A stretch of DNA of 64,000 bases, taken from positions 1-64,000 of the forward strand of contig JQIT01000008.1 of assembly GCA_000830255.1 (NCBI GenBank), written 5' to 3'. The notes beneath the pieces were generated by a model. That model was not told where the DNA came from. It worked only from the letters and a program-made list of their open reading frames with translations, and ran no database searches. This DNA comes from Sulfuricurvum sp. PC08-66 (GTDB taxonomy: Bacteria; Campylobacterota; Campylobacteria; Campylobacterales; Sulfurimonadaceae). Of the stretch, positions 43,702 through 52,626 are shown piece after piece (the first letter of the stretch is position 1; the number at the start of each line of letters is the position of its first letter). A program made the position numbers and the translations under genes.

Positions 43702-44315
43702 CCATCGCACTGCCCAAAGGTCGCATCGCACAAGAGACACTCGAAATTTTTCAAACCATTTTCGGACGCGATTTTGCTTTTGATGATCGCAAACTTATCT
43801 TAGAGAGCGCACCTTTTCGCTTTTTGCTTGTACGCAACCAAGATGTTGCTACCTATGTCTACCATCAAGCGGCGGATTTGGGCGTAGTCGGTTTGGATAC
43901 ACTTGAAGAGCAAGAGTTAGATGTAATGCGTCTTTTGGATCTGCGTCGTGGTGTCTGCAAGGTTTCGATAGGGATGAAAAAGGGTGAGAAACTCGACCTC
44001 GACAAGCCTGATCTCAAAGTGGCTACCAAAATGGTCAATATTGCCAAACGCTACTTCGATGAGCGTGCAGTGGCGGCACAAATTATCAAGCTCTATGGCT
44101 CTATCGAGCTAGCACCGTTAGTCGGATTGGCTGATATGATTGTCGATATCGTCGAGACGGGCGCCACGATGCGTCAAAATGGTCTGGAAGTGGTGGCGGA
44201 TATTATGGAGTCGAGTACCTATTTGATTGCCAACCAAAACAGCTTTTACCAAAAACAGCACGAGATGCTCGATATCTACGAAAAAATCAAAAACGTCATT
44301 CAAGCTACTGCATGA
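43695..44315 (+). CDS. hisG: ATP phosphoribosyltransferase, short form
   Basis: Catalyses the first step of histidine synthesis, joining ATP and PRPP. The 206 residues lack the C-terminal regulatory ACT-like domain, so it is a short-form HisG that normally needs HisZ as partner; no hisZ is in the window. Landmarks are TIALPKGRIAQETLEIF, DVATYVYHQAADLGVVG and the PRPP loop DIVETGATMRQNGL. The ATG at 43695 overlaps coaX. It is followed by a methyltransferase gene with a four-base overlap. Confidence 0.95.
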   Translation: MLTIALPKGRIAQETLEIFQTIFGRDFAFDDRKLILESAPFRFLLVRNQDVATYVYHQAADLGVVGLDTLEEQELDVMRLLDLRRGVCKVSIGMKKGEKLDLDKPDLKVATKMVNIAKRYFDERAVAAQIIKLYGSIELAPLVGLADMIVDIVETGATMRQNGLEVVADIMESSTYLIANQNSFYQKQHEMLDIYEKIKNVIQATA

Positions 44316-44998
44316 ACTTCGAGCTTTATGCCCAAGCAGAGTCCTATTTAGGTATTGGTGAAGCGACACAAAACCTCCATGAGTACTATTTCAATCTCCT
44401 AGAAGAGAAGTTGCCTAAGACACTGCTGGATATCGGATGTGGTAATGGTGGCTTTTTGCAAGGGTGTAAAAAGCGTGGTATTGCCGCTGTTGGCATCGAT
44501 ACGAGTCTCTCGATGGTCGAAAAAGCGCGTGCCAAAAAACTCACCGCCATGCACCAAGAGATAGGGGAAACGGTAGGGCAATACGATGTCATTACCGCTA
44601 TTTTTGATGTGGTCAATTTCATCCCTGATGAAAGCTTGTCAATATTTTTCGAGGATGTTGCGCGTCTTTTGCCTACGGGTGGTCGCTTCATCTGTGATGT
44701 CAATACGCTCTTTGGGTTTAGTGAAGTAGCGCAGGGTGAGTTGATTCACGAAGAGGAGCACTTCGCACTCTTGGTGCAAGCCGCTTTTGATGGGATACGT
44801 TTGGATACACGCTTTTCCTTTTTCCAAGAGGATGAAAATGGACTCTATCGAAAAAGCGCAACGATGTTACGTCAATATTTTCACACTGTCAAACGTCTTG
44901 CCAACGCCTCATCGCTACAACTAGTGCGAGAGATGCCCATAGGATTGTATGACGATGAAGAGCACGACAAAGTGCTTTTGCTCTTTGTCAAAAGCTAA
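44312..44998 (+). CDS. Class I SAM-dependent methyltransferase
   Basis: A 228-residue Rossmann-fold methyltransferase. SAM-binding motif I is LLDIGCGNGGFLQG, motif II ends at GIDTSLSMVEKA, and the acidic post-I residue follows. The remainder (FDVVNFIPDESLSIFFEDVARLLPTGGRFICDVN) fits a small-molecule methyltransferase of the Methyltransf_11/25 type. The substrate is unknown. It ends the plus-strand run from 40664 and converges with the outer-membrane protein gene, overlapping by 11 bases. Confidence 0.9.
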   Translation: MNFELYAQAESYLGIGEATQNLHEYYFNLLEEKLPKTLLDIGCGNGGFLQGCKKRGIAAVGIDTSLSMVEKARAKKLTAMHQEIGETVGQYDVITAIFDVVNFIPDESLSIFFEDVARLLPTGGRFICDVNTLFGFSEVAQGELIHEEEHFALLVQAAFDGIRLDTRFSFFQEDENGLYRKSATMLRQYFHTVKRLANASSLQLVREMPIGLYDDEEHDKVLLLFVKS

Positions 44999-45983
44999 TC
45001 GACGCAAACCCTTTGGCGTGTATATCATGGGTATTGTTGTAGTAGCTTTGCCCGTTTAGGCTACCGCTCTTGAACTGGTAAAGCTCTTGCCCTGAAATAT
45101 AGGCAAGCGACGAAAAGAGTGAGAGGTTGAAGTAGTGGGAACGTAGAAGGTCATAACTAAAGAGATAAAACCCTACGCCTACATTCCAAGCCCCTCCAGA
45201 GGCTTTTTCACTGTACGTTGTGACGCCATCTTTGGTGTAGTCATAGGTCGCATCGATGGTATAGAGGTCAAAAGAGACCATAGGGACAAAGGTGAAGTTC
45301 CAAAAGGTGATGGGCATTTTGTCTAGCTCAGAGGCGATAGCCGCTGCGCCGTTGCCGTGAGATAAAATCGAGAGCATGTTTATCATGTTGGGCCACATTT
45401 TGGAGAGAAAGGTTCCTGAATGATTGGAGCGAATGGTGAGTGTATCAGCGCTGTTGCCTCGTAGAAAAGAGTCACTTTTTATTGTTTGTATCGTCTCTTC
45501 CCAGCCGAAAAGTCCATAAAAAATACCGTTGAAATTGCGCTCATAACTGTACAGGGAACTGCCGTAGCGCTGATGGTCATAGTTGTAGAGCACCAAATTG
45601 AGGGCATAGTAGTCAAAGCTGTTTTGGGGGTCTTGGCGAAAACGTTGTTGCGCACCCAACGATTGTTCGATACTGAAAATAGAAAAAAGGGTGAGTTGCG
45701 CAGAGGCATAGGTGAAATCGTGACGGTTAAGCAGTGTAAACTCTGGATTTTTGGGTGAGCCATCGTCTACCATGAGCATCTGACTGTCGATACCAAAAAT
45801 TTCGTAGTTGTAGCGTGCTTCTAGCGAAACAACAGAGTGAATCGCATCGAGTAAGGGAATCGAAAAAGTGCTATTGGATTCGACACTCTCCCAGCTACTT
45901 TGGTTGGACTCACTCTCTTGTGTGATGGCACTGCTCCAAAGGAGCCCAGAGGATAAAAAAAGGGTAAAAAAAAGGGTGCGCAT
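44988..45983 (-). CDS. Outer-membrane protein of unknown function
   Basis: A 331-residue exported protein with a signal peptide (MRTLFFTLFLSSGLLWSS). The mature part is a run of amphipathic beta strands with many Tyr, Phe and Ser, ending in FASISF; the terminal phenylalanine is typical of beta-barrel insertion signals. No family is recognised. It has its own promoter (TATAAT, minus strand at 46018-46023) and is divergent from the response regulator gene. Confidence 0.75.
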   Translation of the reverse strand: MRTLFFTLFLSSGLLWSSAITQESESNQSSWESVESNSTFSIPLLDAIHSVVSLEARYNYEIFGIDSQMLMVDDGSPKNPEFTLLNRHDFTYASAQLTLFSIFSIEQSLGAQQRFRQDPQNSFDYYALNLVLYNYDHQRYGSSLYSYERNFNGIFYGLFGWEETIQTIKSDSFLRGNSADTLTIRSNHSGTFLSKMWPNMINMLSILSHGNGAAAIASELDKMPITFWNFTFVPMVSFDLYTIDATYDYTKDGVTTYSEKASGGAWNVGVGFYLFSYDLLRSHYFNLSLFSSLAYISGQELYQFKSGSLNGQSYYNNTHDIHAKGFASISF

Positions 45984-46017
45984 ACAATCTCACAAGCTTG
46001 AAGAAAATTAAAACGCG

Positions 46018-46023
46018 ATTATA
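46018..46023 (-). promoter_or_regulatory. Probable -10 element (TATAAT) of the outer-membrane protein gene
   Basis: TATAAT followed by CGCG on the minus strand, 35-40 bases before the ATG at 45983, in the 101-base divergent gap shared with the response regulator gene. Confidence 0.5.
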
Positions 46024-46084
46024 GCACACGCACTATTTAACGGTGTGGTATGATTGAGGCTTTGAAGTTCGTCAAAGGCAACTC

Positions 46085-46612
46085 ATGTTTACCTCTTTTT
46101 CCTCTTTTGTGCGTCGCGTCTGTGCTTTGTGTAAAAAAACAGCACCCGAACCGACATCTCCCCCTACGGATACTCCCAAAAGTGTCGCGCCTACGGTTAC
46201 ACCTATCGAGCCTGTAGCACCTGTGACCCAAACAATGGGCAATCGTGTTCTTATTGCTGAAGACAACAGTATCAATATCAAAATGATGCGATTGGTATTG
46301 GCACGTTATGCTTTTGAAGTGGAAGTGGCAGAGGATGGCGTGGAGGCATTAGAGATGGCTAAAAAGGGAGGGTACGATTTTATCTTGATGGATATCGATA
46401 TGCCCAATATGGATGGCATAAGCTCTACACAAGCGATCAAGGCGTATCAACGCGAACATGGTCTGCCGCTCACCCCTATTATCGCACTGACGACACACGA
46501 TAGAGCAGGCGAGCGTGAAGCCATTATGCAAGCGGGACTCGATGAGCACCTAGGCAAACCTCTCGATGTCTATGCCTTGCAAAAAATTATCGAGAAATTT
46601 CGTCGCGCTTAA
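46085..46612 (+). CDS. Single-domain response regulator with Pro/Thr-rich N-terminal linker
   Basis: A 175-residue protein: a short basic/cysteine-containing head (MFTSFSSFVRRVCALCKK), a Pro/Thr/Val-rich linker (about 20-50), and a receiver domain (about 53-175) with Glu59-Asp60, phosphoacceptor Asp103 (ILMDIDMPNMDG) and Lys158 (HLGKPLD). There is no output domain. The receiver resembles those of hybrid kinases, so it may be a stand-alone phosphotransfer target. It overlaps the YeeE/YedE gene by four bases at the 3' ends. Confidence 0.88.
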   Translation: MFTSFSSFVRRVCALCKKTAPEPTSPPTDTPKSVAPTVTPIEPVAPVTQTMGNRVLIAEDNSINIKMMRLVLARYAFEVEVAEDGVEALEMAKKGGYDFILMDIDMPNMDGISSTQAIKAYQREHGLPLTPIIALTTHDRAGEREAIMQAGLDEHLGKPLDVYALQKIIEKFRRA

Positions 46613-47163
46613 GCTCTTGGCTTGTTGGGAAGTTTCCACGCCAAGAGGAAAAAGAGAAGTGCAATAGCGCCATTGACAGCGATAGAGTAGGAGGCATCCA
46701 CTATCGAAGTGGTGACATAATGGTCTGTTACCGTGGTCTTGCCTGCAATATCGCTAAAGAGCCATGTGGCGGCTAAATATTCGTAGCTGAAGGTAAAAGC
46801 AAGCGCCCCTACCAACCCTCCCGCCAAAAAGATAAGCGCATCGTAGCGTTGCGCACCAGCACCCACGAGACACGTACCAGGGCAGTAACCACTGATGGCA
46901 AAGCCTAGCCCAAAAAGCGCACCACCGAGCAATACGCCAAAATAGGCGGGTTTGATTTGGAGGTGTTGAGGCTCCAAGATACCCCACCACAAAAAGAGCA
47001 TCACCACAAGTGAGCTAAACCCAACGCCAAAAAAGATCACCTTCATGAGGTGAAAATCTTTGAGACGTAGCATATTGATAATACGGTCAGGGTTGGCGAT
47101 ACCTGCGCGGTGCATGATATACCCAAAAAGTCCGCCCAATACGACAGCAAAAAAGAGTTGCAT
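46609..47163 (-). CDS. YeeE/YedE-type sulfur transport protein, second half
   Basis: A 184-residue membrane protein with five or so hydrophobic segments and the cysteine motif SGYCPGTCLVGAGAQ (about residues 95-110), characteristic of the YeeE/YedE (TsuA) family that imports thiosulfate or related sulfur compounds. It is half the size of a fused YeeE and lies two bases after a second half-length homologue, so the two proteins probably form one channel. The last four bases overlap the convergent response regulator gene. Confidence 0.88.
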   Translation of the reverse strand: MQLFFAVVLGGLFGYIMHRAGIANPDRIINMLRLKDFHLMKVIFFGVGFSSLVVMLFLWWGILEPQHLQIKPAYFGVLLGGALFGLGFAISGYCPGTCLVGAGAQRYDALIFLAGGLVGALAFTFSYEYLAATWLFSDIAGKTTVTDHYVTTSIVDASYSIAVNGAIALLFFLLAWKLPNKPRA

Positions 47164-47165
47164 GT

Positions 47166-47708
47166 TTATTTTCCTCCTCGGTTTTTGTAGAGTAGTAGGG
47201 CGGTAGGAATACCTGCGATGAAGACTCCAGCGGCAAACATATAGCCACTTAGCGAGGTTTGCATCATACCGCTAAGGACATGACCGCTTGTACATCCATC
47301 GGCGAGTCGTGCACCATAGAGTGCCAAAACTCCCGCAATGAAAACTGCCACGTAGCGTTTGTAGGGCTGTCGCCCAAAACGCTCTTGCCAAATTTTGGGT
47401 GCTACGCGTGTAGCTGCATCGAGAGGTTGTTTGGTGGTGAGTGCAGAGATGACACCCCCTGCAATCATCGCAAAAACGAAAATCAGCGAGTAGTTAAAAG
47501 GCTCTTCCACCGCACGTCCAAGATGATTGGATTCCTCTGATAAATACGCATTGCTTTGCGTGATGTTGCTATCGAGGTGTTGCATCATGAGTCCATCGAT
47601 GACGACAAATTGACTCGATACGCCGACAGGTCGTACAAGCATGACAGCCAATACCAGAAAGAGACCCAAAAAGAGTCCCCCTTTTAGCCAGCTCCATTCG
47701 TGATTCAT
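47166..47708 (-). CDS. YeeE/YedE-type sulfur transport protein, first half
   Basis: A 180-residue membrane protein, partner of the gene at 46609-47163. The conserved cysteine motif is LADGCTSGHVLSGMMQTSLSGY (about residues 136-150 by position in the C-terminal part), and four to five hydrophobic segments are visible. An AGGAG ribosome binding site stands 7 bases before the ATG at 47708, and a TAAAAT -10 box follows the pattern seen elsewhere in the window. Together the two halves fit thiosulfate or sulfide-related uptake, but the substrate is inferred from the family only. Confidence 0.88.
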   Translation of the reverse strand: MNHEWSWLKGGLFLGLFLVLAVMLVRPVGVSSQFVVIDGLMMQHLDSNITQSNAYLSEESNHLGRAVEEPFNYSLIFVFAMIAGGVISALTTKQPLDAATRVAPKIWQERFGRQPYKRYVAVFIAGVLALYGARLADGCTSGHVLSGMMQTSLSGYMFAAGVFIAGIPTALLLYKNRGGK

Positions 47709-47734
47709 ACGGTGCTCCTAGAAAATTTTTGGGA

Positions 47735-47740
47735 ATTTTA
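47735..47740 (-). promoter_or_regulatory. Probable -10 element (TAAAAT) of the YeeE/YedE pair
   Basis: TAAAAT preceded by GC and followed by TCCC on the minus strand, 27-32 bases before the ATG at 47708. Confidence 0.45.
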
Positions 47741-47830
47741 GCCAGCACATTTTAGAAAGAGTAGAGCGTCACACGCTAGGAGTAAAACATAAGAAAAGAT
47801 GAATATTTTTATAAAAATTATAAGATGTAA

Positions 47831-48349
47831 TTATTCAAGTTGACCGTTGGCGACAAGTGTTTCGACGAAACGGTAATTCTCCATGACACGTTTGTAGTAG
47901 GTATTGTTCTCCCATCCACCGTTGTAGCCACCGATGGCACGTCGATACGATTTGCGATGATTGCGTAGACGCACGAGATAGTGTGCGGCAATTTGCGTAG
48001 AGATTTTGATATTGGTGAGGAGTACCGTAGCTAATTTTTGGTCGCTGTAGGCCAGAAGATAGTTGAGTGAGGGGGTGAGCTTGGCGACATGACGTGCGGT
48101 AGAGAGACGTATTTGCATCGGTCCTAGAGAGGCTTTTTTGAGTGTCTGGTCAAAATCCCCCAAAAGTTGCGCTCCAGCACTGCTCTCAGTGAGACATATT
48201 GCACTTAGCGTGTTTTCGTAGCTCTCGCCTCGGTCATCGAGGATTTGGCGCGCTTCGTCACGAACGGCTTGAAGAGTAGCTAATTGCATGGGTGAAAGAG
48301 CGGCAAAAGCAAAAGCAAAAAACATCCAAAAAGAGATAAAAAAGCGCAT
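47831..48349 (-). CDS. Lytic transglycosylase (SLT domain)
   Basis: A 172-residue secreted enzyme with a signal peptide (MRFFISFWMFFAFAFAA). The SLT fold has the catalytic glutamate in LTESSAG (after the AICLTESS helix), the GPMQI strand and AIGGYNGG. It cleaves the MurNAc-GlcNAc bond of peptidoglycan, releasing anhydromuropeptides. The ribosome binding site GGAGGG just before the ATG is part of a hairpin stem (48353-48377). It stands alone after the GIY-YIG gene. Confidence 0.92.
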   Translation of the reverse strand: MRFFISFWMFFAFAFAALSPMQLATLQAVRDEARQILDDRGESYENTLSAICLTESSAGAQLLGDFDQTLKKASLGPMQIRLSTARHVAKLTPSLNYLLAYSDQKLATVLLTNIKISTQIAAHYLVRLRNHRKSYRRAIGGYNGGWENNTYYKRVMENYRFVETLVANGQLE

Positions 48350-48352
48350 ACA

Positions 48353-48377
48353 GCCCTCCGTGGCTATTATTGAGGGC
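48353..48377 (-). promoter_or_regulatory. Hairpin covering the transglycosylase ribosome binding site
   Basis: On the coding (minus) strand GCCCTC pairs with GAGGGC over a 13-base loop, burying most of the GGAGGG Shine-Dalgarno that precedes the ATG at 48349 by three bases. There is no T-run after the stem, so it is not a standard terminator. Confidence 0.45.
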
Positions 48378-48410
48378 GGAATTTTATCTAAATCATGAAT
48401 TAAAACAATG

Positions 48411-48683
48411 TTAATTCCAGTTATTTGTATTGATTAAGTTTTCTTTTATAAATTCTAATTTTTTGAGACGTGAAAGTTGTTTTAAGGCGTACTCTCGTCG
48501 AAGTGCATCGCTTTTGTCTTCACAAGCTTGCGCATAGAGCAGGGTGACAGGACGGCGGCTTTTGGTGTACTTGGCGCCTTTGTCGGTGTGATTGTGCTCG
48601 TGGAGACGTTTCTCTATATCAGTGGTGATACCTGTATAGAGGGTGTCGTCGTTGCAACGCAAGACGTAGAGCGTATAGCTCAT
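48411..48683 (-). CDS. GIY-YIG endonuclease-domain protein (UPF0213-like)
   Basis: A 90-residue protein. The start at 48683 (MSYTLYVLRC) is chosen because it overlaps the asparaginase stop (ATGA) and begins the domain; the frame upstream lies inside the asparaginase gene. The GIY-YIG core is YTLYVLRCNDDTLYTGITTDIEKRLHEHN; the GIY part reads YTLYV and the YIG part YTGIT, with Arg and Glu positions later (REYALKQLS). Such small proteins are common and their biological substrate is unknown. Confidence 0.92.
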   Translation of the reverse strand: MSYTLYVLRCNDDTLYTGITTDIEKRLHEHNHTDKGAKYTKSRRPVTLLYAQACEDKSDALRREYALKQLSRLKKLEFIKENLINTNNWN

Positions 48684-49663
48684 CGCACCAAAAGCTTTTG
48701 GGTCAATAGATGCTCGATAGCGTCTCTCTCCCATGCATTGCCATACGCCAAGAGAAGCTTGACCGTCGATAGCTCTATTGTGGTATCGACGATGAGGGTT
48801 GCACCTGCATCGATGAGGGCTTGGGTAGTGGCGTAGGGGGTTGAGGTAGCACTCATGGGTGCGAAATAGAGCGCGACGCCATTGGCTTGACATTTTTGGG
48901 CAAAGGCTATTGCTGTATCGCTGTGAAGCGTACCTGAGTGGTAGAGGGTGTGAAGTATTACATCGTTGGGTTGAAATGCGAACCGCTCATAGGAGAGAGA
49001 AGGATAGGGTGTGAAGGTGAAAAAATCGCTGTAAAAAAGGGGTGCGAAAGGAGCATTGAGTGCTATTTTGGTATAGGGCAAAAGCGTCACATTTTGCCCA
49101 TCGTAGGAGCCAATCGCACCCAAAGGGGTAGTGACAGAGTCTGTGAGTTGACCAATTTGGGTCATCTCGAGTGCGGCATAGAGTGCGACGCTAGCGCTGT
49201 TTGGATTTTGATAGGGGACAAAAACCAGAGGTGTCACCAAGGCATTCATAGCAAAGAGTGCAGCGGCAAAATTGGCATGACCGTTGGCATGAGGATGTGA
49301 GAGGGGATAGTTGCTAGCCACGAGCGCGATAGGTAGCGCATAGTCGTGAAAATAGAGCCCCAAAAGCGCGGCACTGTAGCCCAAGGTATCCGAACCGTGC
49401 GTGATGATGATGCCATCGTAGAGTGCCGTATCGAGGCTCTCGATAGTGGTAATTAAGTGTTTCCAATGTGCATGGGTGAGGTTTTCGCTCAAAATCGCAT
49501 AGGGCGCAAAATGGTCAAAAGTGACACCAAAAGCGGGGTGTGTTTGGTGAAAATGTTCGACTAAGAGTAAGGGGGTTTGAGCCGAAGAGTGGGCGGTGGG
49601 TTGGATGCTTGTCTCTACGACACTTGCTATCGTGCCGCCTGTAGTAATTAGTGCAATATTCAT
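48680..49663 (-). CDS. Asparaginase
   Basis: A 327-residue asparaginase/glutaminase-type enzyme, hydrolysing asparagine to aspartate and ammonia. The start at 49663 (MNIALITTGGTIAS) gives the catalytic TTGGTIAS motif at the very N-terminus; frames further upstream cross the divergent atpB promoter. The second active-site block is THGSDTLGYSAALL, where Thr and Asp are conserved. No signal peptide is evident, so it is likely the cytoplasmic form. It overlaps the GIY-YIG gene by four bases. Confidence 0.92.
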   Translation of the reverse strand: MNIALITTGGTIASVVETSIQPTAHSSAQTPLLLVEHFHQTHPAFGVTFDHFAPYAILSENLTHAHWKHLITTIESLDTALYDGIIITHGSDTLGYSAALLGLYFHDYALPIALVASNYPLSHPHANGHANFAAALFAMNALVTPLVFVPYQNPNSASVALYAALEMTQIGQLTDSVTTPLGAIGSYDGQNVTLLPYTKIALNAPFAPLFYSDFFTFTPYPSLSYERFAFQPNDVILHTLYHSGTLHSDTAIAFAQKCQANGVALYFAPMSATSTPYATTQALIDAGATLIVDTTIELSTVKLLLAYGNAWERDAIEHLLTQKLLVR

Positions 49664-49732
49664 ACGAGAAAAGCCCTCCAAAGTGCGTTGCAATGATACC
49701 TGCAATTCATAGATATTTAATCCAATTCCAAG

Positions 49733-49738
49733 TATTAT
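49733..49738 (+). promoter_or_regulatory. Probable -10 element (TATTAT) of atpB
   Basis: TATTAT followed by TGCG; transcription would begin near 49745. AAAAGGAAC precedes the atpB ATG at 49770. Confidence 0.5.
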
Positions 49739-49769
49739 TGCGAAAATTAAACCCAAAAGGAACTCCCTC

Positions 49770-50453
49770 ATGGAAGGAAGATTGTTTACGTTTTTTGGCA
49801 TGATCCCTGCTGAAAACCATCATGCACTCATCTACGTCACACATTTGCTCTTAGCTGTGGCGATTATTATTGTATTGGCGCGCTTGGCGACACGTGCGAT
49901 GAATATCACACCTCGTGGCACACAAAACGTCATGGAAGCCTATCTTGGCGGCGTACTATCGATGGTCAATGATGTTATCGGTGAGCACGAAGGGCGCAAA
50001 TATTTTCCTTTGGTAGCTACGATTGGTCTTTTTGTCGCTACGGCAAATATTTTGGGAATTATCCCAGGGTTTGAGTCTCCTTCAGGTAGCTTGAACTTCA
50101 CGTTGGCGTTGGCAGTTATGGTTTTCGTCTACTATAACTTCGAGGGTATTCGTACCAATGGTATTTTTGCCTACTTTAAACACTTCATGGGACCTGTTTG
50201 GTGGTTGTCATGGTTGATGTTCCCTATCGAAATCGTCTCTCATGTCTCACGTATCGTCTCTCTTTCGTTTCGTCTCTTTGGAAATATCAAAGGGGATGAC
50301 CTCTTCTTGATGGTATTGCTTTTGTTGGCTCCTTGGTTCGCGCCACTCCCTGCGTTTGCGCTCCTTACCTTTATGGCGTTGCTACAAACCTATATTTTTA
50401 TGATGCTTACGACTGTTTATATTGCAGGTGCAATTCACGTCAGTGACCACTAA
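49770..50453 (+). CDS. atpB: F1Fo ATP synthase subunit a
   Basis: The proton-channel subunit of the Fo sector. The 227-residue protein has five to six transmembrane helices and the essential arginine in [15 protein letters not shown], followed by the C-terminal helix with [19 protein letters not shown]. The N-terminal part ([18 protein letters not shown]) matches the epsilonproteobacterial form, in which atpB is separate from the atp operon that encodes the other subunits. A small membrane protein gene follows 28 bases later. Confidence 0.97.
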   Translation: MEGRLFTFFGMIPAENHHALIYVTHLLLAVAIIIVLARLATRAMNITPRGTQNVMEAYLGGVLSMVNDVIGEHEGRKYFPLVATIGLFVATANILGIIPGFESPSGSLNFTLALAVMVFVYYNFEGIRTNGIFAYFKHFMGPVWWLSWLMFPIEIVSHVSRIVSLSFRLFGNIKGDDLFLMVLLLLAPWFAPLPAFALLTFMALLQTYIFMMLTTVYIAGAIHVSDH

Positions 50454-50481
50454 TCCTATCGCGCCTCGATAAGGAGCTTTG

Positions 50482-50646
50482 ATGCAAATTGTTCGCTACT
50501 TGCTTCAAGGCGCCTTGATGGCGATAATGGTGCTAGTAGGTTTTGTCATTTTTTATTTCTTTCTTCCTTTGGGTTACGAAACAGCGGTGGCACTTGTGCT
50601 GCTCTTTTGGGGTGCGCTCATGGGGCTTTTGATGCTTCATGATTAG
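50482..50646 (+). CDS. Small membrane protein downstream of atpB
   Basis: A 54-residue frame starts at the ATG at 50482 after a perfect AAGGAG (50471-50476). It holds two transmembrane segments (LMAIMVLVGFVIFYFFLPLGY, written here in part, and [17 protein letters not shown]). It ends at TAG 50644-50646 and overlaps the start of the ThiE-like gene by eight bases. The setting between atpB and thiE-like genes is also seen in other Campylobacterota as a small hypothetical; the function is unknown. Confidence 0.75.
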   Translation: MQIVRYLLQGALMAIMVLVGFVIFYFFLPLGYETAVALVLLFWGALMGLLMLHD

Positions 50647-51190
50647 CTACCTCATTACCGACCCCTCCTACTACTCTCAAACTCCCGATACCTTTATCTT
50701 TCGCTTACGTGAAGTGTTGCGTCATCATCGTGTCGATTGGGTGCTCTATCGAGACAAAGAGAGTTCTTGCTATGAGAGTATTGCGCCTCTTTTTGTGGCA
50801 CTTTGCCATGAGCTAGGGGTCAAACCGATTCTCCATAATGATGCTTCGTTGGCGTCTCAATTGGGTGCGTTTGGGGTGCACTATAGCAGTGACAAGCTCT
50901 GTACCATTGGTCAAAAAGATGAGGGGCTTTTTCGTATAGGAAGTGCGCACTCCCTCGAGCAAATCAGAGGTTTCGCGGCATTGGGTATCGATGCAGTGAC
51001 CTACAGTCCCATCTTCGATACGCCAAACAAAGGTGCGCCTGTGGGTTTAGAGAGTTTGAAAACTATTTTGGCTACTATTACGCTTCCTGTTATAGCCCTA
51101 GGCGGTATTGTGACACCCCATCATGTGGCACAAATAGAGGATTGCGGGGCTTACGGCTTTGCCTCCATACGATATTTTTTCAAGGATTAG
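50639..51190 (+). CDS. Thiamine phosphate synthase family protein (ThiE/TenI-like)
   Basis: A 183-residue TIM-barrel protein. Landmarks of the ThiE/TenI family are [21 protein letters not shown] (normally NDxxxxAxxxGAdGVHLGQ), [19 protein letters not shown] and [15 protein letters not shown]. The usual HLGQ motif is HYSS and the protein is shorter than typical ThiE (about 210), so it may be a TenI-type relative rather than the synthase. It is translated after the small membrane gene and followed five bases later by gatB. Confidence 0.75.
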   Translation: MISYLITDPSYYSQTPDTFIFRLREVLRHHRVDWVLYRDKESSCYESIAPLFVALCHELGVKPILHNDASLASQLGAFGVHYSSDKLCTIGQKDEGLFRIGSAHSLEQIRGFAALGIDAVTYSPIFDTPNKGAPVGLESLKTILATITLPVIALGGIVTPHHVAQIEDCGAYGFASIRYFFKD

Positions 51191-51194
51191 ATTT

Positions 51195-52622
51195 ATGTTC
51201 GAAACTGTCATAGGGCTAGAAGTTCACGTCCAGCTCAATACCAAAACCAAACTTTTTTGCAGTTGTCCCACTAGCTTCGATGCGCGCCCCAACGCGCACA
51301 CCTGCCCCACTTGTCTAGCACTTCCTGGTGCACTGCCTGTACTCAACCAAGAGGTGCTACACAAAGCTATCATGTTTGGTACGGCTATCGATGCGACTAT
51401 TAATCGCACCTCCTTTTTTGACCGCAAGAGCTATTTCTATCCCGACTCCCCTAGCGCGTTTCAAATCACACAGCTCTATACGCCAGTGGTAGAACATGGC
51501 AAACTCGAAATCACCTTCGAGGATGGCGCTACCAAGACGATTCGTATCAATCGTGCCCATATCGAAGCCGATGCTGGTAAAAACCTCCACGATGGTGCTA
51601 TTTCCAAGGTTGACCTCAACCGTGCAGGTACACCGCTCTTGGAAATCGTCTCTGAACCTGATATGCGCAGTGCCACCGAAGTGACGCTCTATCTCAAAAA
51701 ATTGCACTCGATTGTGCGCTATTTGGATATATCAGATGCCAATATGCAAGAGGGCTCTTTTCGCGTCGATGTGAATGTCTCGATTCGTCCCAAGGGCGAC
51801 ACCCAGCTCTACACGCGTGTCGAAATCAAAAATATCAACTCCTTTAGATTTATTGAAAAAGCTATCGAAATGGAGGTAGGTCGCCAAATCGAAGCGTGGG
51901 AAGATGGTGTTTATGCGCGCGAAATTGTCCAAGAGACACGCCTCTTTGACCAAGCCAAACAAGAGACTCGCTCAATGCGCGGCAAAGAGGAGGCGGCAGA
52001 CTATCGCTATTTCCCTGAGCCAGATTTGTTGCCAGCCTACATCGATGATGCGATGTTTGCCAAATATTCGCAAATCCCAGAGCTTCCAGACCAAAAACGT
52101 AACCGTTTTGTCTCAGAGTATGGCATGAGCCTCTACAATGCAGATGTGATTACCTCGATGCTCGAAACAGCACACTATTTTGAGGCGATGATGCGTGAAG
52201 GTATCAGTGCCAAAAACGCGGTCTCATGGCTCACCGTAGAGCTACAAGGTCGTCTCAAAGGGGGCATGACGCCTGCACAATCTCCTATCGATGCGCTGAC
52301 CTTGGCGACACTGATTAAACGTATCGAAGATAATACTATCAGTGGCAAAGCCGCCAAAGAGGTGTTGGACTATCTGCTCGAACACCATACGCTTGATATC
52401 GATGGCACGATAGAGAAATTGGGACTCAAACAAAACAGCGATACAGGTGCCATCGAAGCTATCATCGATGTTATTTTGGCGGCAAATCCTGACAAAATTG
52501 CCGAATATAAAGCAGGCAAAGAGAAGATGTTTGGCTTCTTTGTAGGACAAACACTCAAAGCCAGCCAAGGCAGTGCCAATCCGCAAATGGTCAACGACCT
52601 CCTCAAAGCCAAATTGAGCTAG
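51195..52622 (+). CDS. gatB: Asp-tRNA(Asn)/Glu-tRNA(Gln) amidotransferase subunit B
   Basis: The 475-residue subunit that binds misacylated tRNA and phosphorylates the carboxylate before amidation. The start at 51195 ([16 protein letters not shown]) is the conserved beginning; a further frame upstream overlaps the ThiE-like gene. Blocks include [19 protein letters not shown] (zinc cysteines), [35 protein letters not shown] and [12 protein letters not shown], and the C-terminal YqeY-like tail. Partners: gatC at 40255, gatA outside the window. Confidence 0.97.
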   Translation: MFETVIGLEVHVQLNTKTKLFCSCPTSFDARPNAHTCPTCLALPGALPVLNQEVLHKAIMFGTAIDATINRTSFFDRKSYFYPDSPSAFQITQLYTPVVEHGKLEITFEDGATKTIRINRAHIEADAGKNLHDGAISKVDLNRAGTPLLEIVSEPDMRSATEVTLYLKKLHSIVRYLDISDANMQEGSFRVDVNVSIRPKGDTQLYTRVEIKNINSFRFIEKAIEMEVGRQIEAWEDGVYAREIVQETRLFDQAKQETRSMRGKEEAADYRYFPEPDLLPAYIDDAMFAKYSQIPELPDQKRNRFVSEYGMSLYNADVITSMLETAHYFEAMMREGISAKNAVSWLTVELQGRLKGGMTPAQSPIDALTLATLIKRIEDNTISGKAAKEVLDYLLEHHTLDIDGTIEKLGLKQNSDTGAIEAIIDVILAANPDKIAEYKAGKEKMFGFFVGQTLKASQGSANPQMVNDLLKAKLS

Positions 52623-52626
52623 TGGC

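Noticed and set aside
47765-47777. Small hairpin AGCGT-CAC-ACGCT as a terminator
   Set aside because: The stem is only five pairs with no T-run on either strand.
48684-48893. 70-codon N-terminal extension of the GIY-YIG protein
   Set aside because: It lies inside the asparaginase gene and carries no domain; the ATGA overlap marks the start at 48683.
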